A stretch of DNA of 64,000 nt from Candidatus Edwardsbacteria bacterium (GTDB lineage Bacteria > Edwardsbacteria > AC1 > EtOH8): the NCBI GenBank assembly GCA_031082425.1, contig JAVHLB010000001.1, positions 1 through 64,000 of the forward strand, read 5' to 3'. Positions 18,434-26,924 of this stretch are shown here, one piece after another. Each line of letters starts with the position of its first letter. Positions within the stretch are counted from its first letter, which is position 1. The notes beneath the pieces were generated by a model that saw only the letters and a program-made list of their open reading frames with translations, was not told the DNA's origin and searched no databases. Both the position numbers and the translations under genes were made by a program.

Positions 18434-20275
18434 TTATAGTTGCAGCTTCAGGTTATTTTCCAAAAACCGGTTCCGGGGACAGCCCAGATTCAGCGCTTTT
18501 TGATACTGACTCCGGCTCTGATCTTTCCTGCCGGTGATCAGGTACAGCTGGGCCAGATGCAGGTTTATCATCGGGTCATGTGGTGAAATTTCCAGCGCTT
18601 TGGCCAGGTGGATCAAAGCTTCATCATGTTTTTTAGATTTGGTAAGCACTATTCCCAGGTGATGGTGAGCAGAGACATTGTTGCCCTCTATGGCCAGAGC
18701 ATGTCGAAGGAAGATCTCCGCCGAATCCGGCACTCCCAACTGCAGATACAATATGCCCAGATTGACCAGCGGATCAGCCCTCTGGGGCTCCAGTTCGATG
18801 GCTTTGAGAAGTTCGTTTCGGGCTTCGGAGAATAATCCGCGGTTGAAATATGCCAGCGCCAGGTTATTGTGAACATTGGCAAAGGTGGGATCTATCTCCA
18901 GCACTTCTTTGAATTCCATCTCGGCTGACCGAAGCTCACCGGTTTCCAGATACAACAGGGCCAGGTCATTGTGGGCCGAAACACCCTTTTCAATATCCAA
19001 TGATCTGACATATTCCCGGCGGGCTTCCTCCATGCGGCCGGATTTGAAATGCATCCGCCCCAGCATCTGATGGGCCAGAGCAGAGCGGGGAGAGGTTTTG
19101 ACGGCATTGGTCCAGAAACGGTTGCCGTCGGAAAAGACTGCAAGATGGTTGAAAGCCAGAAGGCTGAAAGCAAGAAAGACTGCCGCCCCGGCGGTGGCCA
19201 TCCATTTAGCTGAGGCATTCCTGATGATATTGCTTTCCGTCAGAATTATAATGACACCCAACATCGGCAGATACAGCCGGTGTTCCAGGAAATTGATGGT
19301 GGTGGAGACCGGAATGAAGGTGGGAAGCAAGAAAAGAACCAACCAGGCCGCCCCGAACAGGAATATATTTTTGTCGTTGATGCCCCTGAACCAGGCGATA
19401 CCGGTCAGCAACAGTAAGCCAGCGATCCCGTAAAATATATTGATATCTCCCGACAACGGGAGCACCGATAGGTTGAACGGCAGGAATATCTTACCGATAT
19501 ATGAAAGCAGGCCGGCCAGGACCTCCGCCGCCCCTGCATATTGACGGGAGGAATAGGCCCTTTCCATCCCCAGGGCCGTTGCCCGCGATAAAAGCCACGC
19601 GATCATGATGGCCGCCCAGCCGGGCGCCAATGCTTTCCAGGATCCTTTGAATCTACCTTTTAAAACCAGATACAGCAGAAACAGCAACGGAGCGAAGACC
19701 GCCGCCTCCTTGGTGAACAGGCCCGCCAGCCAAGCCGCCAAGTGCAATGCCAGCCACCGTCTGTTTCGCCGGGCATAATATTTTATCAGGGCGATAAATG
19801 CCGACAGGATGAAGATCGCCAGCAGGATGTCGTTCCGGCCCGGTATCCAGCCCACGGCTTGGGAGAGGGCCGGATGCACCGCAAATAACCCGGCAAAGAT
19901 GAAAGACAGTCCCGGGCGATAATTAAGGGCATTCAGGCAGATGAACAACAGCCAGCAGGCCGCAATATGCAGCAGAACATTGCTTAGGTGATAGATGAAG
20001 GGATTCTCTCCGCCCAGGGCATGGTCCAGCATGAAGGACAGGCTTAAAAGCGGGCGATAGTAGGTCCCGGGGCTGTCCCAGTAAACATCGGTCTTGAAAG
20101 CCTTGAGGGCATTGGAAAAACTGCCGATATTCTCCCGGTTCTCCTGGATGAGGTGAACGTCGTCCAGCGAGGTGAACCCGAAATCCAGCGTTTTGGCATA
20201 CAGGGCCAATATCGCCAGGGCCAGCCACAGATACGGGGCCGGCCCCGTCAGGAATATTTTTTTCAGCCGGTCCAA
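18434..20275 (-). CDS. GT-C-like membrane protein with C-terminal TPR repeats, paralogue
   Basis: 613 residues from a TTG at 20275; no ATG suits the N-terminal helix and no clear ribosome site is seen. Same architecture as its neighbour: TSLDDVHLI acidic pair after helix 1, HPALSQAVGWIPGRNDILLA, ten or so helices, then about seven TPRs (AHQMLGRMHFKSGRMEEARR, VHNNLALAYFNRGLFSEARN, LVNLGILYLQLGVPDSAE). The two copies have diverged clearly, so the duplication is not recent. Possible protein O-glycosyltransferase; acceptor unknown. Eight bases downstream of the phosphomannomutase gene, whose product could feed a mannose donor. Confidence 0.75.
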   Translation of the reverse strand: MDRLKKIFLTGPAPYLWLALAILALYAKTLDFGFTSLDDVHLIQENRENIGSFSNALKAFKTDVYWDSPGTYYRPLLSLSFMLDHALGGENPFIYHLSNVLLHIAACWLLFICLNALNYRPGLSFIFAGLFAVHPALSQAVGWIPGRNDILLAIFILSAFIALIKYYARRNRRWLALHLAAWLAGLFTKEAAVFAPLLFLLYLVLKGRFKGSWKALAPGWAAIMIAWLLSRATALGMERAYSSRQYAGAAEVLAGLLSYIGKIFLPFNLSVLPLSGDINIFYGIAGLLLLTGIAWFRGINDKNIFLFGAAWLVLFLLPTFIPVSTTINFLEHRLYLPMLGVIIILTESNIIRNASAKWMATAGAAVFLAFSLLAFNHLAVFSDGNRFWTNAVKTSPRSALAHQMLGRMHFKSGRMEEARREYVRSLDIEKGVSAHNDLALLYLETGELRSAEMEFKEVLEIDPTFANVHNNLALAYFNRGLFSEARNELLKAIELEPQRADPLVNLGILYLQLGVPDSAEIFLRHALAIEGNNVSAHHHLGIVLTKSKKHDEALIHLAKALEISPHDPMINLHLAQLYLITGRKDQSRSQYQKALNLGCPRNRFLENNLKLQL

Positions 20276-20283
20276 ATTTGTTT

Positions 20284-21630
20284 TTAGGAGCGAATTATAT
20301 TAAGCAGTTCGGCGGTCTTGTCCTCCAGCAGGGCCCTGGAGTTGGCCTCCACGTTCAGCCTCAGCAGCGGCTCGGTGTTGGAAGGCCGGATGTTGGCCCA
20401 CCAATCCTTGTAGGACACTGTCAGCCCGTCCAGGTGGTCCAGCTCGGCCCCCTTGTTCTGGTAGATGCTCTCCAGCTCGGCCAGCTTGGCCGGGATGTCC
20501 TCCACCTGGCTGTTGGTCTCGCTGATGCGGTGATAAGGGTCGATCTCGGCCACCAGCTCCGACAGCGGCTTGCCCTCCTCGGATATCAGCTGCCAGCACA
20601 CCAGAAAGGCTATCAACCCGGAGTCGGCGAACCAGAAATCGCGGAAGTAAAAATGTCCGGAATGCTCGCCGCCGAAGATGGCATTCTCCTGGCGCATCAG
20701 AGGCTTGATCAGGGCGTGGCCCACCCGGCTGCGGATGGATTTTCCACCGGCCCTGGCCACCGTCTCCGGCACGCAGCGGGAGCAGATGGCATTGTACAGC
20801 ACGGTGGACCCGGGCTTCTTCTTGAGCAGCATCTTGGCCACCAATCCGGCGATGTCCGATCCGCCCAGGGCCCGCCCCTTCTCGTCGATCAGGAACATCC
20901 GGTCGGCGTCGCCGTCGAAGGCCGCGCCGAAGTCGCACTTCTCGGCCACTACCTTGCCCTGCAGGGCCGAGATGTTCTCCGGTTCGATGGGGCTGGCCGG
21001 ATGGTTGGGGAAACTGCCGTCCAGCTCGAAGAACAACGGGACCAGCTCGCCCGGAAGTTTGGCGAACAGCGGGGGCACGGTCTGCCCGGCCATTCCGTTG
21101 CCGGCATCCACCGCGATCCTGTAGGGCTTGATCTTGGCGGGATCGATGAAGGTCAGGCAGTGGCTGATGTAGGCCTTGCTTATATCCCTGGCGGTGATGG
21201 AGCCTTTGGCGGCGTTATCTTTGAGTTTCCCCTGGTTGATCAGGTCACGCATCTGGTTCAAGCCCTGGTCGCCGGAAAGCGGGATGGCGTCCTTCTGGCA
21301 GATCTTCAGGCCGTTATATTCCTTGGGATTGTGGCTGGCGGTGATCATCACCCCGGCCTGGTAGCCGTATTTGCCCACGGCAAAATACAGCCCGTCGGTG
21401 GAGACTTTCCCCAGGTCCACCACCGAGGCTCCTTGCATGGTGATGCCTTCGGACAGGGCCGCAAAGACCGCGTCGGACGAAGTGCGCATGTCGCGCCCCA
21501 CCGCCACTTCCTGACAGCCCAGATGGTCCACCAGCGCCCGGCCTATCTCCCGGGCCTGGTTTTCATCCCATTCGGTGGGAAAAATACCGCGGATATCGTA
21601 GGCTTTAAAAATTTTCGGGTTGACCGCCAT
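20284..21630 (-). CDS. Phosphomannomutase/phosphoglucomutase
   Basis: 448 residues, full length for the alpha-D-phosphohexomutase family. FKAYDIRGIFP at the N terminus, TASHNPKEYNG as the phosphoserine loop, DGDADRMFLIDE as the metal loop, GGEHSGHFYF as the sugar loop and RPSNTEPLLRLNVEA as the phosphate loop are all intact. It interconverts hexose 6- and 1-phosphates for GDP-mannose or UDP-glucose synthesis. Start ATG follows an AAGGAGCT ribosome site. First of a three-gene unit with the two GT-C/TPR genes. Confidence 0.93.
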   Translation of the reverse strand: MAVNPKIFKAYDIRGIFPTEWDENQAREIGRALVDHLGCQEVAVGRDMRTSSDAVFAALSEGITMQGASVVDLGKVSTDGLYFAVGKYGYQAGVMITASHNPKEYNGLKICQKDAIPLSGDQGLNQMRDLINQGKLKDNAAKGSITARDISKAYISHCLTFIDPAKIKPYRIAVDAGNGMAGQTVPPLFAKLPGELVPLFFELDGSFPNHPASPIEPENISALQGKVVAEKCDFGAAFDGDADRMFLIDEKGRALGGSDIAGLVAKMLLKKKPGSTVLYNAICSRCVPETVARAGGKSIRSRVGHALIKPLMRQENAIFGGEHSGHFYFRDFWFADSGLIAFLVCWQLISEEGKPLSELVAEIDPYHRISETNSQVEDIPAKLAELESIYQNKGAELDHLDGLTVSYKDWWANIRPSNTEPLLRLNVEANSRALLEDKTAELLNIIRS

Positions 21631-21648
21631 AGTAAGCTCCTTCTGAAT

Positions 21649-23652
21649 TTATTTTAAAATTATCATTTTCTTGGAAATGCTTTTTCCGCCGGCGTTCAAT
21701 CTATAGATATACACCCCGTTGGCCACCGCCCGGCCGTTGTCATCCCGGCCGTCCCAGGTTATTGATCCCGACCCCTCCCTCTGGTCCCTCCCCTCGAGGG
21801 GAGGGTTGGGTGGGGTCAGTGTTTTCACCAACTGCCCGGCTATATTGTAAACCGAAAGATTTACCGGCCCGTCCCCTGTCCCCTGGTACCTGATGACTGT
21901 TGACTGTTTGAACGGATTGGGATAATTCTGCCCCAGTTTAAGTTCGTAATTCGTAATTGGTAATTCGGGCCTTCCCTCCACGCCTGTTACCTGCGCAAAC
22001 GATATATCGTCCCACCGGTCCCAGTAGGCGGTGCTGTTAACCGCCCAGATGTTCAGCTTGATCCGGGCGAAGGCCGCATTGGCCGGCGTCGTCACCGTGC
22101 CGGTGGTCAGGAAGATGTACGCTGCGCTGTCGGCGCTTAAGGTCGCCGTGGTGTCGTCCAATAAAAGATTCTTATGCAGTGAATCGAACCACTGGATCCG
22201 CATCCGCATGGTGTTGCCGGCCCCGTCGTTCTTGCGCCCCCAGCCGGACAGGCAATAGTTCAGTCCCGGTGTTACCTTGGCGTCCTGGAACAGGAACGAC
22301 AGAAAGGGGACATCTTTGCCCAAACAATCGGCCCGGTGCCGCAGGGCGTAACCGCCGGAATGGACGAAGTCGGTGGCGGTGTCGGCCACCGCATTGTCCC
22401 CTTCCAGCCAGCCGTACGGTTTGAGGGCATTGTCGGACGGCACCGCCACGGTGTCCCGGAAGACATTCTCCATCCCGCCGTTTATTAATGAATCAATTGG
22501 AATATTAAAATTGGTCCTCAGCGCAGCCCACAGTTCGGGACGGCTGCCGTCGTAGGACAGGGCCCACATCCCGGTGCCGGCCAATAGGCTGTCCCACACC
22601 ATCTGGTACTTGTAACCCAGACTGACCTCGTCGTCGTACCAGCACTGGTGCCATTCCCCATCGTTGTAATAATACCAAGGGCTATATGACGAGGCCTGCC
22701 ACTGCCGGCCGTAGTCGTAGGCCAGGGTCTCGGCCTGGGAGAACATCACCGCGCTGCCGCCTCCGGTGGTGGCCGAGCCGGCGGTGGCCCCCGTGCAGGG
22801 CCAGTCACGGCCATAGTAGGGAAATCCGCATAGCAGCTTATTGCGGCGGTTGCCGGAATAGATCGAGTAATCGTGGATGGTCCAGCCCACATCATAGGTA
22901 TAACCGTCCAACGGCGCCGGCGGCCCGGTGGTGGTGGAGCCGCTCCAGAAGTAGTCGTAGGCCATGATGAACAATCCGTCGGAATAGATGGCCAGACTGT
23001 CGTAATCCCATGATCCGGCCCAGTCAATCGCCGGAGTGGCCAGTGAGACGTAGGAGGCGGGATCCCAGTTGTGGAAGCTGTCTGACAGTTCGTGGATAAA
23101 CTTCACCATGTTCTGCTTTTGGGAAATGGCCAGGCCCTCGAAGTCGATGTTGACCCCCTCCACCCCGGCGTTGCGAACCAAGGTTATCAGATTCTTCACC
23201 GCATTGGTGCGGAAGGAATCGCTGGAGAGTATCGAGGTGATGGCAGTGCTGCTGAAGCAGGTGCCGCACAGCAGCACCTTGACCCCGTTCTTGTGGGCAT
23301 GGACGATGGTGGCCGACCAAGTGCCGGGAAAGCCGTGGCTGGTGGTGATGCTCCCGTCCCCCGCCATCTCGGCGCTGAAGCAGGCCAGGTGGGTGATCAG
23401 GTCGTAATGCAGGTACTGGTCGCTGGTCCAGTAGGGATCGTATCCCAGCACCGTCTTGCCTACCCGGGGCGATTTGTCTTTGGCCAGCGGCGGGTATTTT
23501 ACCTCCTGGCCCTTGATGATCAGGCTGTCGGAATAGCTTTCCGACTGCAGTTGGTGGATGCTTTTGTTCTGGGCCCGGCTGGTGGAACAAATGACCATCA
23601 AAACTACCAGCGCACCGACCAAAACATTGTGGATTGTGATTTTTCCTTTCAT
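21649..23652 (-). CDS. Secreted GH18 (chitinase-like) protein with type-IX-style C-terminal domain
   Basis: 667 residues. Signal peptide at residues 1-27. Residues ~60-380 form a glycoside hydrolase family 18 barrel: VGKTVLGYDPYWTS opens it, GVEGVNIDFEGLA supplies the catalytic DxxE (NIDFE), and LLCGFPYYGRDWP / GMWALSYDGSRPELW are later strands. Residues ~390-560 look like a carbohydrate-binding jelly roll. The C terminus (GQNYPNPFKQSTVIRY, SVYNIAGQLVKTL, NGVYIYRLNAGG) is the FlgD-like domain used as a type IX secretion/surface-attachment signal. Probably hydrolyses a beta-1,4-GlcNAc polymer outside the cell. It is divergently placed from the surface module at 23.8 kb. Confidence 0.88.
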   Translation of the reverse strand: MKGKITIHNVLVGALVVLMVICSTSRAQNKSIHQLQSESYSDSLIIKGQEVKYPPLAKDKSPRVGKTVLGYDPYWTSDQYLHYDLITHLACFSAEMAGDGSITTSHGFPGTWSATIVHAHKNGVKVLLCGTCFSSTAITSILSSDSFRTNAVKNLITLVRNAGVEGVNIDFEGLAISQKQNMVKFIHELSDSFHNWDPASYVSLATPAIDWAGSWDYDSLAIYSDGLFIMAYDYFWSGSTTTGPPAPLDGYTYDVGWTIHDYSIYSGNRRNKLLCGFPYYGRDWPCTGATAGSATTGGGSAVMFSQAETLAYDYGRQWQASSYSPWYYYNDGEWHQCWYDDEVSLGYKYQMVWDSLLAGTGMWALSYDGSRPELWAALRTNFNIPIDSLINGGMENVFRDTVAVPSDNALKPYGWLEGDNAVADTATDFVHSGGYALRHRADCLGKDVPFLSFLFQDAKVTPGLNYCLSGWGRKNDGAGNTMRMRIQWFDSLHKNLLLDDTTATLSADSAAYIFLTTGTVTTPANAAFARIKLNIWAVNSTAYWDRWDDISFAQVTGVEGRPELPITNYELKLGQNYPNPFKQSTVIRYQGTGDGPVNLSVYNIAGQLVKTLTPPNPPLEGRDQREGSGSITWDGRDDNGRAVANGVYIYRLNAGGKSISKKMIILK

Positions 23653-23760
23653 ATATTCATAAGTTTATGGCAGCCGGAGGTCAATGTCAAGGAATAATTG
23701 ATGCTCCGGATTTCAATTATCTTCTTGACTTTTAGTTCAAAATACTTGAAAATTCATCTC

Positions 23761-25539
23761 ATGCGATTCAGGCTTATCATATTGTCCTGTTGTCTGTTTT
23801 TTATTCTGTCTCCGGGGTATTGTCAGGAACCCTCCTCCCCCGGCAATGATGACGAATTCAGGCCTTTCACCATCTTGGCCCCTCTGCCAGATTCTATTAT
23901 TTCATCGGGGGAGCCCTTGGAGATCTCCCTGCTGCTGGAGGAGGCCGCCGGCATGGACATCCATTTGCTGCTGGACGGCATTGAGCTGACATCACAGGCG
24001 CAAGTGACCAAGGACTACCTTTTCTATCTATCCCCTGAGCCGCCGACTCCCGGCCCTCACCGGATAACCGTATTGTTGAGCAGCCTGGCCGATACCGTGT
24101 TCGATAATTCCTGGAGCTTCCAGGCGGCTGCTTTGGATACTGTCCCGGCCGAGCCGGTCAGGATCCCTTTCGATATCTCCCTTACCGCCGGCCTGTTCTA
24201 TTCGCAGTGCGACCGGGACACATCGGGTTTGGGCCTTAGCTTCCCCATCGGCTGGCATCCCTCGGGCGACGTGAATTTATCGGGACAGCTGGACGACGGT
24301 TTCTTCAATTCCTACCTGTCCTACGATCCGGCCTATGACAGATATATTCACGGACTGCTGCAGTACGAGAATTCCTCCTTCGGACTGTCCGCCGGAGAGT
24401 TCTACCCCGAGCTTTCGACCCTGGTTTTCTCCGGGACATCCCCGCTGGGGCTGCTGGCCACCTGGCAGGATCAAAAGACCGGGATCCTGGGCACCGCCTG
24501 CCGCACCCAGCCGGCCGATACCCTGTTCCAGACCTACGCCCAGTATCTGTACGGCGGCCGTATAAAAAGATCTCTGGCCGACAGCCTCTGGCTGTCCGTC
24601 GGATATCTTTACGGCTACGACCAGCCGGGCTCCCTGCCGGACTCGGTGCGCTTCCGGTCATCCACCTATATCTACAACGACACTTTGACCGGATTCTCAG
24701 ATACCCTGGTAACTGTGGACACCCTGTTGTCGGGAAAGAACCGTCTCGGCTGGTTCTCCCTGGAATGGCCGATCAGCGGAGCCCGGTTCCGCACCGAGTA
24801 TGCCGGATCGGGCTTTATGCCGGATTCATCGGCCGGATACATAAATGACCGCAGTTATCTTTTGGGAGTAAAAGGGGGGATGGGGCGCCACTGGCTGGAG
24901 CTGCAGTACCTCTCCTGGGGCCGTAACTTTAAAAGCTTCGGCAATCCTTACCTAGAAACAGCCAAGAACGAGCTCCTGGGGACGGCGGACCTCAGGTTCC
25001 CCGGCAGCCTGTCGGCCAGACTGGACGGCTCGGTGTACAAGGTCTTCACCGATTCGGCCTCCGGCAGCAGCTTCAAGCTGGGCGGAACAGTGAATTATGC
25101 CCGGGGGCGGCTGACCTCGGCCAGCCTGCGGCTGGATTACAATTATCGGCCGTATATCACCTATCTATACCAGAACCGAAACCTGAGCCTGAGCATCGTG
25201 ACAAAACTGATGGCCTTCTCGGTTATCTCCTCTTATTCATACTCCTCAAGCTCCGGAATCAGCCTGACCCAGTCTCACAACGGAATGTTGGGCCTCTCCC
25301 GCTTTTTGATAGCGGACAGATTATATATCCAGGCCTCGGCACAGCACTATCAGGTTTTTGACAGCTACGGACTGACCGAGCAGGCCAGGACCATTGCCGA
25401 ACTGAGGACATCCTGGCAGGCTTCGACCCATACCGGAATCATCTTTGATTGCCGGAATATACAGCATCAGGATCGGGTGGCTCCGGATAAAAGTTATCGC
25501 CAACAGCTGGCATCGCTTTCGGTTAGCTATAGATTTTAG
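23761..25539 (+). CDS. Secreted, probably outer-membrane beta-barrel protein with N-terminal Ig-like domain
   Basis: 592 residues from ATG 23761, chosen to put a signal peptide (MRFRLIILSCCLFFILSPGY) first; an upstream in-frame ATG at 23698 gives no such N terminus. Residues ~36-122 form an Ig-like domain whose core (IHLLLDG ... NSWSF) resembles the extracytoplasmic part of the anti-sigma factor encoded 2.4 kb downstream. The remaining ~460 residues have alternating Tyr/Ser/Leu-rich strands and end in SVSYRF, an aromatic last residue as in outer-membrane barrels. Not recognised as a named family. Probably transcribed ahead of the ECF operon as part of the same surface module. Confidence 0.7.
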   Translation: MRFRLIILSCCLFFILSPGYCQEPSSPGNDDEFRPFTILAPLPDSIISSGEPLEISLLLEEAAGMDIHLLLDGIELTSQAQVTKDYLFYLSPEPPTPGPHRITVLLSSLADTVFDNSWSFQAAALDTVPAEPVRIPFDISLTAGLFYSQCDRDTSGLGLSFPIGWHPSGDVNLSGQLDDGFFNSYLSYDPAYDRYIHGLLQYENSSFGLSAGEFYPELSTLVFSGTSPLGLLATWQDQKTGILGTACRTQPADTLFQTYAQYLYGGRIKRSLADSLWLSVGYLYGYDQPGSLPDSVRFRSSTYIYNDTLTGFSDTLVTVDTLLSGKNRLGWFSLEWPISGARFRTEYAGSGFMPDSSAGYINDRSYLLGVKGGMGRHWLELQYLSWGRNFKSFGNPYLETAKNELLGTADLRFPGSLSARLDGSVYKVFTDSASGSSFKLGGTVNYARGRLTSASLRLDYNYRPYITYLYQNRNLSLSIVTKLMAFSVISSYSYSSSSGISLTQSHNGMLGLSRFLIADRLYIQASAQHYQVFDSYGLTEQARTIAELRTSWQASTHTGIIFDCRNIQHQDRVAPDKSYRQQLASLSVSYRF

Positions 25540-25646
25540 GAACCCTTAGCTGGTTGGCGGACTCTAATCAATATTGTAAATTTCTTAAGACACTTAAAGT
25601 CTTACTTGCTATAGATTTAGCTTTATGGCGGATAGTGATATTCTCC

Positions 25647-25675
25647 GGAACTTTTCAGCAACGAAATTACTCTAA
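25647..25675 (+). promoter_or_regulatory. Candidate ECF-sigma promoter
   Basis: GGAACTT at 25647-25653 and TCTAA at 25671-25675, 17 bases apart, resemble the -35/-10 pair of RpoE-type ECF sigma factors. It lies 20 bases ahead of the sigma factor start at 25695, the position expected for autoregulation. Sequence match only. Confidence 0.5.
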
Positions 25676-25694
25676 CTTACAGATAATTGATAAT

Positions 25695-26222
25695 ATGCCT
25701 GAAAAACAGCGGCTGGAATTTGAAGAAGTACTGGAAAAATACGGGCAGAAGTTATTCAACCTGATGCTCAGGCTGACCGGCAACTACCACTGGGCCCAGG
25801 ATCTGACCCAGGATGTTCTTTTGATAGCTCACCGCGAATATCACAAATTCCGGGGAGACTCCGATGTCTTCACTTGGATATACCGTATTGCCGTCAACCA
25901 TCACCGCCGGCAGGCCCGTAAGATGCGGGTCCGAAGCTGGCTGGGCTTCGAGGACGTCTCAAGCGAGGTGTTGTCCACCGATATTGCAACTGCCGACCCG
26001 GCCGAAAACAGCGAAAGAACCAAGGTGGTGGCCCGGGCGGTATCCGCCCTGCCGGAGGATTTTAAAGAGACCGTGGTGCTACATTATTTTCAAGACCAAA
26101 GCTGCGAACAGATCGCCAAAATAATGAACTGCTCAGAGGGAACCGTAAAATCCAGACTGTGGCGGGGCCGTAAGATCCTGGCCCGGAAATTGAAAGATTA
26201 CGTATCAGAAACAGGAGTGTGA
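25695..26222 (+). CDS. ECF (extracytoplasmic function) RNA polymerase sigma factor
   Basis: 175 residues from ATG 25695; the frame is open to 25554 but that extension has no sigma-like sequence and would contain the candidate promoter. Region 2: LTGNYHWAQDLTQDVLLIAH and FTWIYRIAVNHHRR (promoter -10 recognition). Region 4: LPEDFKETVVLHYFQDQSCE and MNCSEGTVKSRLWRGRKIL (-35 recognition helix-turn-helix). It directs polymerase to envelope-stress or surface genes, held inactive by the anti-sigma factor encoded 3 bases downstream. Likely targets are its own module. Confidence 0.93.
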   Translation: MPEKQRLEFEEVLEKYGQKLFNLMLRLTGNYHWAQDLTQDVLLIAHREYHKFRGDSDVFTWIYRIAVNHHRRQARKMRVRSWLGFEDVSSEVLSTDIATADPAENSERTKVVARAVSALPEDFKETVVLHYFQDQSCEQIAKIMNCSEGTVKSRLWRGRKILARKLKDYVSETGV

Positions 26223-26225
26223 TAA

Positions 26226-26924
26226 ATGGATTGTCTACAAATCGAAAAATATCTGCAAGAAAATCCCGGTGCCCCGCTGCCCGGGGAACTGCAGGAACAT
26301 CTGACAAGATGCCCGGACTGCTCCCTGCTATGGCAGGAGCAGGGGGCCCTGAGCGATGTTCTAAAAACATTTCCTCAGGCGGAGCTTCCGGCCTACCTGG
26401 GCGCCAAAGCCCTGACCCGGCTGGAGGGACGGCAGACAGCCTCCGGCAAAGGGATGCTGGAGCCGGGCTGGCTGACCCTGGCCGCCCCGGCCATGGCTCT
26501 GGTCGTGGCTTTCACCGCCCTGGTGATGCGTTATGAATATAGCCCCCAATATATAAATATTTCCGAACTCCCGGCTTCTGCCCCGAGCCAGGGCAACAAT
26601 AGCCCCGTTCCGGGATCTGTCCAAAATCAATCATCAAATCTTTTCTCTCGGATCTATCCGGTCTGGCCGTCCGACCAGGATGTGGTCGGCCGCCAGGATC
26701 TGACTATCATGGCCTCGCTTTATCCCGACCATCAGGGAAAGGTGCAGATCCTGCTGGACGATGTCGATGTCTCGGCCGGATCGACCATCAGCCGTCAATA
26801 TATCTCCTATGACCCCAAATCCCTGGGGGCCGGGGAACACATGGTCAGGGTGGTGCTGCAGCAGGCTGACGGAAGCTATCAAACGGCCAGTTGGAGCTTC
26901 TACTTGTTGGAGGAACCATCATGA
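26226..26924 (+). CDS. Zinc anti-sigma factor with extracytoplasmic sensor domain
   Basis: 232 residues. Residues 21-33 (ELQEHLTRCPDCS) carry the HxxxCxxC zinc anti-sigma (ZAS) motif that binds ECF sigma factors in the cytoplasm. One membrane helix lies at ~81-101, then an extracytoplasmic part whose residues ~145-229 form a strand-rich domain (VQILLDDVDVS, ISYDPKSLGAGEH, SWSFYLL). That domain looks homologous to the N-terminal domain of the surface protein at 23761. The stop overlaps the next gene as ATGA, so sigma, anti-sigma and the Ig-repeat protein are co-translated. Confidence 0.9.
   Translation: MDCLQIEKYLQENPGAPLPGELQEHLTRCPDCSLLWQEQGALSDVLKTFPQAELPAYLGAKALTRLEGRQTASGKGMLEPGWLTLAAPAMALVVAFTALVMRYEYSPQYINISELPASAPSQGNNSPVPGSVQNQSSNLFSRIYPVWPSDQDVVGRQDLTIMASLYPDHQGKVQILLDDVDVSAGSTISRQYISYDPKSLGAGEHMVRVVLQQADGSYQTASWSFYLLEEPS

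Noticed and set aside
20278..21657. Long plus-strand open frame (459 codons) opposite the phosphomannomutase
   Set aside because: Composition is a shadow of the GC-rich minus-strand gene; no ribosome site, no family motif, and the minus-strand gene has every expected catalytic loop.
23782..23830. Lipoprotein signal for the protein at 23761
   Set aside because: The residues before the Cys (SPGYC) do not fit a lipobox; an ordinary signal peptide is more likely.
25554..25694. N-terminal extension of the ECF sigma factor
   Set aside because: It would place the candidate promoter inside the coding region and adds no sigma-like sequence.
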